From NCBI GenBank assembly GCA_052148155.1, contig JBKQIY010000172.1, forward strand, positions 1 through 8,119: a stretch of DNA of 8,119 bases, read 5' to 3'. Shown in pieces: positions 1 to 5,461 of the stretch. The stretch is from JBBQER01 sp052148155 (GTDB lineage Bacteria; Actinomycetota; Acidimicrobiia; IMCC26256; PALSA-610). Each line of letters begins with the position of its first letter. The stretch's first letter is position 1. The notes under the pieces were generated by a model. That model ran no database searches. It was given only the letters and a program-made list of their open reading frames with translations, and was not told where the DNA came from. The position numbers and the translations under genes are program-made.

Positions 1-91
1 GTGAACCGTAAGGGATGCCTATCTCGCGTCCTTGGCATTCTTGATCTGTCTAGCTCCTTGTGAACGGGTGACAACGAGCCCCTTTCTCGTG

Positions 92-110
92 GTCCGCGAA
101 AAGTCCGCGA
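92..110. repeat. Tandem 8-bp direct repeat, possible left integrase arm site
   Basis: GTCCGCGA occurs at 92-99 and again at 103-110, a period of 11 bp, about one helical turn. The first copy also pairs with TTCGCGG at 119-125 (7-bp inverted repeat with CCGCGAA at 94-100). It lies about 90 bp left of the tRNA-like core and mirrors the direct repeat on the other side at 307-327. Paired short direct repeats flanking a core are typical of arm-type sites of tyrosine recombinases. The repeat is seen directly; the role is inferred. Confidence 0.35.
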
Positions 111-170
111 GACACTCATTCGCGGCGTGATTTGGCGTGAACCACTGTGAGACAAAACACCTGATCAGCG

Positions 171-248
171 GCACTCGCGCTCGTCAACAGGCGCGGCTTA
201 ATCGGTTTCCTAAACCGTGTGCCGCAGGTTCGAATCCTGCCGAGGGCG
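171..248 (+). tRNA. Degenerate tRNA-Arg(CCT): intact 3' half, probable attachment-site core
   Basis: From 202 onward the sequence folds as a normal tRNA. The anticodon stem TCGGT/ACCGT (202-206/214-218, outer pair T-T) closes loop TTCCTAA with anticodon CCT at 209-211. A 5-nt variable region follows, then T-stem GCAGG/CCTGC (224-228/236-240) around TTCGAAT, and acceptor strand CGAGGGC (241-247). CCA is not encoded. The 5' half is abnormal. GCACTCG at 171-177 pairs with the acceptor strand at 6 of 7 positions, but the D-arm interval (180-200) is too long and lacks a proper GCTC/GAGC stem. Positions 8 and 9 are C and G rather than T and A. An integrase gene begins 100 bp downstream. The best reading is a tRNA-Arg 3' end kept as an att core with a decayed or foreign 5' half. 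A functional but divergent tRNA is less likely. Confidence 0.6.
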
Positions 249-306
249 CTCTCTGACCAGGGGTTATGGACTCGAACGGGCTCCAAAGACCCTCCGGAAC
301 GGCGAA

Positions 307-327
307 TTGCCCATCCACTTGCCCATC
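307..327. repeat. Tandem 9-bp direct repeat before int, possible arm-type site
   Basis: TTGCCCATC is present at 307-315 and 319-327, a 12-bp period, just before the integrase gene and about 60 bp after the tRNA-like core. Repeats of this shape between the core and int are a recurring feature of actinobacterial integrative elements, where the recombinase N-terminal domain binds them. Because they look like binding sites rather than codons, they argue that the integrase starts downstream, at GTG 350, and not at ATG 266. Confidence 0.5.
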
Positions 328-349
328 TTTTTCGCGGCAGACTGTCGCG

Positions 350-1516
350 GTGCAGGGGTCGCTTCGACAGCGCAGGCAACGATCGAGGGAACTGCGCGTG
401 CTCAACGGTCGCGACGCGCTCACCGGTCGCAAGACCTACCTGCAGAAAACGGTGCACGGAACCAAGCGCGAGGCCGCGACCGAGCTCGCGCGGTTCGTCA
501 CTGAGGTCGGAGACGGTGCGCACGCGTCGACGAAGACTTCAACGGTCGGCGAGTTGCTCGAACAGTGGTTCAGCTACAACGAAGACGACTGGTCCCCCAC
601 CGTCGTCCACACATATCGGCGGATCATCGACCGCCATCTGATTCCGCGCTTCGGTCGTACGCCGCTTCGCCGTCTGACAACGGTCGACATCGATCTGTTC
701 TACGCGCAGCTCCGCAAACGCGGTGGCGCGAAGGGCGGGCCACTCTCGCCGGCATCGGTGAAGCGCGCGCACGCAGTATTGCGACGCGCGCTCACACAAT
801 CGGTGAAGTGGGGCATGCTCACGATCAACCCCGCAGTGAACGCGTCGCCACCACGGGAGCCCCGCCATGAAATCTCACCACCCGATCCTGCCGACGTCGC
901 GGGGCTCATCGCGTACGCCGATGAGCATGACCGTCCGCTCGGCTGTTTCCTTCGTCTCGCGGCGACATCGGGCGCGCGGCGGGGAGAGTTGTGCGCTCTG
1001 CGCTGGAAGCACCTCGATCTCGAGAAGGGCGCGCTGTTCATCGAACGATCGATCGTAGAGAACGGCAAGGGTGAACTTGTCGAGAAGGACACCAAGACCC
1101 ACGCGGCACGCCGGCTTCGCCTCGACCCGGGAACCGTCGATCGCCTACGAGAACATCGAGCCGCGCGCCTCGGCCTCGGCACCGAGCTCGGCACGATCCT
1201 TCGCCCCGACGACTACGTGTTCTCGAACGATCCAGCCGGACAGACTCCGCGGCGGCCCGGGTATGTGACGCTCGCGTTCTCCCGACTCCGTGACGACCTT
1301 GGCCTCAAGGCCGTGCGCCTCCACGATCTGCGTCACTTCGCAGCGACGATGCTGCTTTCGGGCGGCAAGGACGTGAAGACAGTGAGCGGCCGGCTCGGTC
1401 ACGCGCACGCGGGAACGACCCTCGGTATATACGCCCACTTCATCGAAGCTGCAGACGCTGACGCGGCCGACCACCTCGGCACAATCATCGACACCGCATC
1501 GAGTAGCCGTCACTGA
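350..1516 (+). CDS. Tyrosine recombinase (phage/ICE-type site-specific integrase)
   Basis: Catalyses DNA strand exchange between attachment sites to integrate or excise a mobile element. From GTG 350 it has 388 residues, the usual size of the actinobacterial integrase family. The N-terminal part (1-50, GSLRQR, then GRDALTGRK) resembles the arm-binding AP2-like domain. A SAM-like core-binding domain follows (about 65-165, starting TVGELLEQW), then the catalytic domain (about 175-375). All catalytic residues are visible: R210 in SGARRGEL, K249 in DTKTHA, H325 and R328 in HDLRH, H351 in LGH, and nucleophile Y361 in GIYAH. The frame stays open to ATG 266, but that extension (28 residues) runs over the direct repeat at 307-327 and has no family character; GTG 350 puts the start right at the conserved VQGSLRQR. 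No clear Shine-Dalgarno precedes it. It reads away from the adjacent tRNA-Arg-like core, which is its likely target. The gene appears intact, so the enzyme could be active. Confidence 0.93.
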   Translation: MQGSLRQRRQRSRELRVLNGRDALTGRKTYLQKTVHGTKREAATELARFVTEVGDGAHASTKTSTVGELLEQWFSYNEDDWSPTVVHTYRRIIDRHLIPRFGRTPLRRLTTVDIDLFYAQLRKRGGAKGGPLSPASVKRAHAVLRRALTQSVKWGMLTINPAVNASPPREPRHEISPPDPADVAGLIAYADEHDRPLGCFLRLAATSGARRGELCALRWKHLDLEKGALFIERSIVENGKGELVEKDTKTHAARRLRLDPGTVDRLREHRAARLGLGTELGTILRPDDYVFSNDPAGQTPRRPGYVTLAFSRLRDDLGLKAVRLHDLRHFAATMLLSGGKDVKTVSGRLGHAHAGTTLGIYAHFIEAADADAADHLGTIIDTASSSRH

Positions 1517-1555
1517 CCGCCCTCGCGTACGGTCGCTGCCGACGGACGTCGCGCC

Positions 1556-1561
1556 TACGCT
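1556..1561 (+). promoter_or_regulatory. Possible -10 element for a leaderless transcript
   Basis: TACGCT fits the actinobacterial -10 pattern TAnnnT and lies exactly 6 bases before ATG 1568. If transcription began at that A, the hexamer would occupy -12 to -7 and the mRNA would be leaderless, which is common in actinobacteria. No Shine-Dalgarno is visible before 1568, in agreement. No convincing -35 was found, so this remains tentative. Confidence 0.3.
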
Positions 1562-1567
1562 GCGTGC

Positions 1568-2368
1568 ATGTCGTCGGCCGGCCGGTGTCGGGTGGTACGT
1601 CGGGGTCTGTTGAGCGCGGCCGTCGCCGTGTTGGCGTGTGTGGTATTCGCTGCTCCGGTGTCCGCGTTCGTGTCTCGCCGAACACATGTTGAGATTGTGC
1701 CGCTTGATGGGCCGGTGTCTTTCGGGTCATCGACAGCAACATGTCCGAGTGGCCAGCATGTGCTGTTCGGCGGATTCAGGAATGGAGTGGCGGGGATGCG
1801 CCGTACGGCGAGCAATCGTTGGACCGTCTACGGGTTCAACTACGACGTACCGCCTGATGGATCGCCGCTCAGTCTGACTTCGTTTGTGTACTGCGGATAT
1901 GGGCTGGTCCCATCGAAGGCGACGAGCACCGTCGAGATCCGCTACCGGCCAGACAGAGACGACGCGTCTGGGAGCGCGACAGCACGGTGTCCCGCGGGAA
2001 CGGTCGTCGTCGCTGGCGGGTTCGCGACCCCGCCACACTCGATCGTCCTTGTCACCGGGCTCGAACGTGTCGCGGCTGACCGATGGCGTGTATCGGCTTA
2101 CCCGATCGGAGACGGACACGCCGCACTCACCTCGATCGCGTACTGCGGACCAGGCCCGGCCCCGAAACTCGTGTCACAAACGATCAAGAACTACGTCAGC
2201 GGTCCGGTCCGTGCCACCTGTCCGGCCGGCAGGCAGCTCGTATTCGGTGGAGCGACCGTCAAACCTACGTATGGTGCCAATCTGCAAACCTTGCGGGCAA
2301 AGAACCAGACGACATGGACCGTCGACGGCATCGGTCCGGACATGACCGCACTCGCGTACTGCCGCTGA
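1568..2368 (+). CDS. Secreted protein with three Cys/Trp repeats
   Basis: Protein of 266 residues, function unknown. An N-terminal Sec signal is clear: basic start (RCRVVRRG), hydrophobic core at about 14-30, and a VSA cleavage site ending at residue 33. The mature part is three copies of one unit of about 65-75 residues. Each unit has an opening CP(S/A)G, a GG a few residues later, a central W-x-V, and a closing YC. The cysteines fall in pairs, C59/C109, C141/C193 and C218/C265, with tryptophans W85, W173 and W250 between them. One disulfide closing each repeat, giving three small beads or a beta-propeller-like fold, is an inference from this spacing. No catalytic motif or membrane anchor is seen. 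It starts 51 bp after the integrase in the same direction, but gene content gives no functional link. Similar repeated CP-G...W...YC secreted proteins occur in actinobacteria as uncharacterised proteins. I do not recognise a named family. Confidence 0.8.
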   Translation: MSSAGRCRVVRRGLLSAAVAVLACVVFAAPVSAFVSRRTHVEIVPLDGPVSFGSSTATCPSGQHVLFGGFRNGVAGMRRTASNRWTVYGFNYDVPPDGSPLSLTSFVYCGYGLVPSKATSTVEIRYRPDRDDASGSATARCPAGTVVVAGGFATPPHSIVLVTGLERVAADRWRVSAYPIGDGHAALTSIAYCGPGPAPKLVSQTIKNYVSGPVRATCPAGRQLVFGGATVKPTYGANLQTLRAKNQTTWTVDGIGPDMTALAYCR

Positions 2369-2596
2369 CGAAGTCACCTCAACGCGCACCGCTTCCCGCG
2401 AATGGTGCCAGAGTTCGAACCTTGCGATCACGACTCCAAATGGCGCTCACGGCGGACCGCGCTTCGTGGTCGCACCCGTTGCGGTCCCAGCGTGCCGTGT
2501 CGGCGCAATGGGTGAAGTGCGTCGATCAGAGGTCGTGACACGTGGCCGTGAGCGTTTTGGCCTCGGCAAAATCTAGCCCGCTGCCGCGATGCTGAA

Positions 2597-2781
2597 CCTG
2601 CACTCCAAGCGCCGGAAGATAGCGGCTGGGAGTATGAGTCACCAAGCGCCGGCAGGAGTTCGTTCCAGATGAGTCTGCGAGCGCGATGGCCAACCTCATG
2701 CAGATCCTCAATCAACGAGACGACGCGATTTGGGAGGCGATCACGGCGGTTGCGGCTGCGCTTGACGTCAAGAGCCAATAG
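2597..2781 (+). pseudogene. Probable remnant of a small gene, frameshifted
   Basis: The 3' part reads, in one frame, from about 2656 to stop TAG 2779-2781: EFVPDESASA, then MANLMQILNQ, RDDAIWEAITA, and a tail ending LDVKSQ. This is a helical, balanced composition with mostly G/C third positions, unlike the Arg-rich shadows around it. Upstream that frame stops at TGA 2635-2637, but the neighbouring frame is open and protein-like over 2597-2653 (APEDSGWEYESPSAG). A frameshift between 2653 and 2656 would join them. An intact alternative is a 31-residue ORF starting at ATG 2686, but it has no Shine-Dalgarno. The 11-bp direct repeat CCAAGCGCCGG falls inside this segment. The family is unknown. The call rests only on codon texture. 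Confidence 0.3.
2605..2652. repeat. Direct repeat CCAAGCGCCGG, two copies
   Basis: The 11-mer occurs at 2605-2615 and 2642-2652, 37 bp apart. It lies within the suspected broken small gene and could be a duplication scar or a pair of binding sites; the sequence alone does not decide. Confidence 0.4.
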
Positions 2782-2951
2782 TGGACACTGGGGTGTCCTT
2801 CGTCTAGCGCGCCCGACGCGCGATGCCGCTGACGTCAGTGTCAGGTTCAGGCATCGCCGTGGCCCCGGTGCTGGCGGACCAGTCGCGAGCCGGACCGATG
2901 TTCAGAGATGCCTCACGAGCTAGGCGCTAGAGGCGTGGGAAACTCTCGATC

Positions 2952-3587
2952 ATGAGGAGCCGATCCGTGTTGGTCATCGGTCTGCTCGTCGTCGCGGCTT
3001 GTAGCGGGAGCGCGAAGCACCACGCGTCAACTCCGACGTCGACGTCGCTCAAGTCGTCCTCGTCGTCCACGACAACGACATCGAGGCAGCCGAGGGCAAC
3101 GCTGGAACTTCGTGAGGTAGCGCGCGCCGGTCGCGCGCGCATTCTGGCGGGTCGTTCATCGTGCACGGGAGTGACTCTCACTCGCAGTTCGGATGCGATC
3201 GGCCCACCGCCGACGTTCACAGGACGGAACGTCATCCTTCCCGATAGGAGCGGCATGACGTGCTACGAGCTCGGACCCGCGCTCGTGACCGGAGCTGATG
3301 TCGCGTCAACTAGCGTCGCTTACGACTCGACCGTCTCAAGATGGGCGATCGAACTCCACTTGGCGAACAAGCACTTTTTCACGAGGATCGCACAACCCCT
3401 GGTCAATCAGCAGATCGCGATAGTGCTCAACCGGGTCGTGCAGTCGGCGCCCACCATCAATCCTGGTATCACCGGCTACGACATCGAGGTCGTCGCGGAC
3501 ACGCGCCTGTACAGCCGCGCGCAGGCGATCGCTATCGCCGCGGCGATCATGGGCGAGCCCACCTCGGCCGTGCGAGTAAACTCGTAG
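2952..3587 (+). CDS. Lipoprotein with a SecD P1-head-like domain
   Basis: Protein of 211 residues. The start has a lipoprotein signal: MRSRS, a hydrophobic stretch, and lipobox VAAC with lipidated C17, so the protein should be anchored on the outer face of the cytoplasmic membrane. A low-complexity Ser/Thr linker (about 26-45) follows, as in many actinobacterial lipoproteins. Residues about 101-197 resemble the head subdomain of the SecD periplasmic P1 region. CYELGPALVTGADV is followed by a WAIELHL strand, then F143 in the slot of the conserved SecD phenylalanine, IAIVLNRVVQSAP, and a closing helix rich in Ala (QAIAIAAAI). SecD uses this domain to help pull exported proteins across the membrane, but here the six transmembrane segments are missing, so it is not a translocase. 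C71 and C104 could form a disulfide. GGGA-like sequence at 2937-2940 is a weak ribosome site. A role as an envelope chaperone or substrate-binding lipoprotein is a guess. Confidence 0.75.
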   Translation: MRSRSVLVIGLLVVAACSGSAKHHASTPTSTSLKSSSSSTTTTSRQPRATLELREVARAGRARILAGRSSCTGVTLTRSSDAIGPPPTFTGRNVILPDRSGMTCYELGPALVTGADVASTSVAYDSTVSRWAIELHLANKHFFTRIAQPLVNQQIAIVLNRVVQSAPTINPGITGYDIEVVADTRLYSRAQAIAIAAAIMGEPTSAVRVNS

Positions 3588-3591
3588 TCGC

Positions 3592-3624
3592 GCTCGGGCT
3601 GTGATCTCGGACACGGACCCGAGC
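3592..3624 (+). terminator. Possible transcription terminator after the lipoprotein gene
   Basis: GCTCGGG (3592-3598) and CCCGAGC (3618-3624) form a 7-bp GC-rich stem beginning 5 bases after the stop codon, with a 19-nt loop that can itself pair (CTCGG/CCGAG). There is no T-run, so an intrinsic terminator of the classical kind is not shown; stem-only terminators are often proposed in actinobacteria. Confidence 0.3.
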
Positions 3625-3934
3625 ATGCCGAGATGAATCTGTAAACAGACGCCGATCAAGGTTCCTCCGCGCTGAGGGGGGACGCGGAAGCGAGAGAGCA
3701 CCGACGAAATGCTCGGTACAGGCGTGACGTGCCGGCGCTCTCGGAGCCGTTCGCTGGCATCGGCAGATGGACGAGTCGAGCAACGCGGGGGCTTTGTCGC
3801 CAGGTGTCGACGGCGCCCATCTTAGGAAACGGATTCGGCCTGTCGTCCCTATGTGGTGTGGTCGTGTTGATGCAGGTCAGAGCGCTGAACGTCGTCTTCG
3901 TAGTGACCTTGTGTCTGGGCAATCGCGTGCGTTT

Positions 3935-3955
3935 GATTCCCAAGGGATTCCCAAG
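3935..3955. repeat. Tandem 10-bp direct repeat GATTCCCAAG
   Basis: Two perfect copies, 3935-3944 and 3946-3955, with an 11-bp period. The layout (TTnCCCA repeated at one helical turn) resembles the TTGCCCATC repeat beside the integrase at 307-327. It lies in non-coding DNA between converging genes. It may be a second integrase or regulator binding site, or the scar of another element; nothing adjacent proves this. Confidence 0.4.
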
Positions 3956-3998
3956 CGCAACAGCAAAATGAGCGCACTTCGACGCGTGGGCATGGCAA

Positions 3999-4180
3999 TC
4001 AGTCCGTGAGCGGCCGGATCGCGACTACTTCGTGCGCCACGGCGCGTGGCGCCTGCAACGGAGCTCGATTGCCTCCTCGACGTTCGTAGCATCGATCAAG
4101 GCGAATCCGGGGTTAGGAAGATCAGAGCGCATGAAAGCTCGCGTCGACGAGATAATCGGTTCGGCGTCCCCGTCCGATCT
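3999..4180 (-). pseudogene. YCII/DGPF-domain gene remnant, 5'-truncated and frameshifted
   Basis: Reading the minus strand from about 4180, one frame gives RSDGDAEPIISS, TRAFMRSDLPNP and then GFALIDATNVEEAIEL. This matches the second half of YCII-related proteins, where a DGPF-ETKE-type segment is followed by GGF-LID-x-x-DEA-IE. The frame then drifts into Cys/Arg-rich sequence and stops at 4025-4027. From about 4064 the next frame supplies the expected ending, APRAVAHEVV then AIRPLTD and stop TGA 3999-4001, like the usual VEVRPL tail. So one frameshift near 4064 splits the domain. The N-terminal half (normally MKYMLLIY-like, about 50-60 residues) is absent: only 25 bp separate 4180 from the fic stop codon. 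YCII proteins are small cytoplasmic dimers of largely unknown role, often near sigma factors. The identification is from motif memory, not a search. A sequencing error could explain the frameshift but not the missing half. Confidence 0.6.
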
Positions 4181-4205
4181 TGCCTCGGCAGGAGCCGGGT
4201 CCGGT

Positions 4206-5348
4206 TCAGTCGGTGTCGGCGAAGAGCCGCAGGTATGGCGAGTACCGAAATACGCGATTGCGACGACCGCCAGTTACCTCTTCGAGGAGGTCTTCGGACG
4301 CGAACCGGTCAATGAGCTTGTTGGCGGTCACGAACGAGACGTCGAGGCTGTCCTTGACCAGATTGACATTCACGAGGGGACGTTCGAAGAGCAAGTCGAT
4401 CAGCCGGAGTCCGTTGAGGCCGAGACCGAAGCCCAGTACGCGCTCTCGATGCTCGTCGCGCAATCCGACCACGGCGCGGGCGGTTTCAGTTGCTTCTTCT
4501 GCAGTCTGCGCCACGCCGGTGAGGAAGAACCTGATCCAACTCTCCCAGTCGCCCTCCTCTCGCACGGCCATGAGCAGCGCGTAATAGTCGGTGCGATGTC
4601 GCTTGAGGTAGTGGCTCAGGTACAACAGCGGACGGTGGAGCACACTGCGGTGGCACAACAGAAATGTGATCAGCAGACGCCCCACGCGCCCGTTGCCGTC
4701 GACGAACGGGTGGATGGTTTCGAACTGCGCGTGGGCTAATGCGGCGTGGATGAGTGCAGGAAGATCGGGCGCCTCGTGCAGAAAGCGCTCGAGGTCCGTG
4801 AGTGCCGCGTTCATCTCATGAACTGGCGGCGGAACGGACGTCGCCGACGACACGGTCGCCCCTGCCGGCCCGATCCAGTTCTGCGTTCGGCGGAACTCTC
4901 CCGGATATCGGTTCCCACCGCGAGTACCCTGCATCAGCTCGGCGTGGATCTCCCGGAGGAGCCGAAGAGACAGCGGTAGCGTCGCCAGCCGCGCCAAGCC
5001 GTAATTCATCGCCCGGACGTAGTTGACGACCTCCTCGACGTCTCGGGGAAATTCCCTACCGACCTCGTCGAGCTCGAATGCGAGCACGTCATCGAGTGTG
5101 CTCTGTGTCCCCTCAATCTGTGAGCTCTGGACGGCCTCACGCCGCACGTACATCGCGACGAAGAGGTCTGGATTCGGCAAGGTCTGGGTCAGGCCGTCGA
5201 GCCGGCCCAGCTGCTGGTCAGCCCGCGAGAGCAACCCCAAAGTGGAGCCGTCCACGACGACCGCCGGCGTGGGCGGCAACGGGGCTGGGATGAACGCTCG
5301 ATAGCCCTCGAGCTGCTTGACGTAACGTCCGGCTCGGCCTTCTGACAT
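4206..5348 (-). CDS. Class II Fic family AMP-transferase with C-terminal winged helix
   Basis: Protein of 380 residues. Fic enzymes usually transfer AMP from ATP to a hydroxyl of a target protein. The active-site motif HPFVDGNGRVGR is complete (H213, F215, D217, N219, R221, R224). The inhibitory helix SSQIEG (S75, E79, G80) lies before the Fic core, which defines class II: E79 should block ATP binding until relieved. The N-terminal region (about 30-100) matches the Fic_N segment, including the MYVRREAVQSSQIEGTQST stretch. The target-docking flap is about 155-180. Residues about 305-375 form a winged helix (LIDLLFERPLVNVN, then VTANKLIDRF as recognition helix), so it may bind DNA, perhaps its own promoter. 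Length and layout match the stand-alone Fic proteins of about 370-380 residues such as the Shewanella one. ATG 5346-5348 has AAGG 9-12 bases upstream. It follows the SEC-C gene by 113 bp on the same strand. No separate antitoxin gene is visible, consistent with the built-in inhibitory helix. Confidence 0.93.
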   Translation of the reverse strand: MSEGRAGRYVKQLEGYRAFIPAPLPPTPAVVVDGSTLGLLSRADQQLGRLDGLTQTLPNPDLFVAMYVRREAVQSSQIEGTQSTLDDVLAFELDEVGREFPRDVEEVVNYVRAMNYGLARLATLPLSLRLLREIHAELMQGTRGGNRYPGEFRRTQNWIGPAGATVSSATSVPPPVHEMNAALTDLERFLHEAPDLPALIHAALAHAQFETIHPFVDGNGRVGRLLITFLLCHRSVLHRPLLYLSHYLKRHRTDYYALLMAVREEGDWESWIRFFLTGVAQTAEEATETARAVVGLRDEHRERVLGFGLGLNGLRLIDLLFERPLVNVNLVKDSLDVSFVTANKLIDRFASEDLLEEVTGGRRNRVFRYSPYLRLFADTD

Positions 5349-5356
5349 CTGGTCGC

Positions 5357-5451
5357 CTTGTTGAACCCCAGTGAAATCTCCGAGGCGTTATTTTACCAGA
5401 GACGCTGATCCTAAAATAAGGATGAGGGCTGTCTCGCGCTACTTCAACAAG
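5357..5451. repeat. Outer inverted repeat around the fic promoter
   Basis: CTTGTTGAA (5357-5365) and its exact reverse complement TTCAACAAG (5443-5451) bracket the fic upstream region. Their centre (5404) nearly equals the centre of the AT-rich inner repeat (5403.5), so the two pairs are concentric. The left arm overlaps the fic leader just before the ribosome-binding region. This could be a looping or cooperative operator, or an mRNA stem; the intervening arms do not pair well, so a continuous hairpin is unlikely. Confidence 0.45.
5388..5419 (-). promoter_or_regulatory. Putative fic promoter with AT-rich palindromic operator
   Basis: TTATTTTA (5388-5395) and TAAAATAA (5412-5419) form an 8-bp perfect inverted repeat in otherwise GC-rich DNA. 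On the minus strand the left arm supplies TAAAAT (5395-5390) as a -10 box. The right arm lies 17 bp upstream, where a -35 is expected, although its sequence (TATTTT) is not canonical. The right arm is also inside a second small palindrome, ATCCT-AGGAT (5408-5423). Transcription would start near 5383, giving a leader of about 35 nt. Repression or autoregulation by the Fic winged helix is inference. Confidence 0.45.
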
Positions 5452-5461
5452 CCCGCTCGGT

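Larger units (their letters stand above)
2369..2951. other. 583-bp spacer without an intact gene
   Basis: No complete gene is convincing between the secreted protein and the lipoprotein. The stretch 2369-2590 shows no recognisable feature. A minus-strand open frame over 2428-2778 is rich in Arg and Ser and looks like a shadow. The segment 2597-2781 on the + strand has patchy coding character in two frames and is listed separately. A small CTAG-GCG-CTAG inverted repeat lies just upstream of the lipoprotein start region. Confidence 0.6.
3588..3998. other. 411-bp convergent spacer without a recognisable gene
   Basis: This stretch lies between the lipoprotein (+ strand) and the YCII remnant and fic (minus strand), which converge on it. 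Open frames of about 80 residues exist on both strands, but their composition is shadow-like and none has a domain I recognise. It contains the inverted repeat at 3592-3624 and the tandem repeat at 3935-3955, both listed separately. The rest shows nothing I can name. Confidence 0.5.

Noticed and set aside
116..523. Minus-strand open frames containing GRIRTCGTRFRKP and GFEPAAHGLGNR strings
   Set aside because: These strings are the antisense translation of the tRNA-Arg 3' half and are a familiar source of false protein annotations.
1515..1534. Terminator after int (GACCG/CGGTC)
   Set aside because: Only a 5-bp stem that includes the stop codon, with no T-run; too weak to call.
2405..2430. A second tRNA T-arm (GTTCGAACC) in the spacer
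   Set aside because: The flanking bases do not form a T-stem on either strand and no other tRNA arm is present.
2428..2778. Minus-strand open frame of 116 residues in the spacer
   Set aside because: Arg/Ser-rich composition, TTG start without a ribosome site, no domain; a + strand frame in the same place has better coding texture.
4032..4739. Plus-strand open frame of 235 residues over fic
   Set aside because: It is antisense to the well-supported Fic gene, including its catalytic motif, so it is a shadow.
5426..5454. Terminator after the SEC-C gene (GGGCT/AGCCC)
   Set aside because: A 5-bp stem with a 19-nt loop and no T-run; it overlaps the outer inverted repeat, which is the stronger signal.
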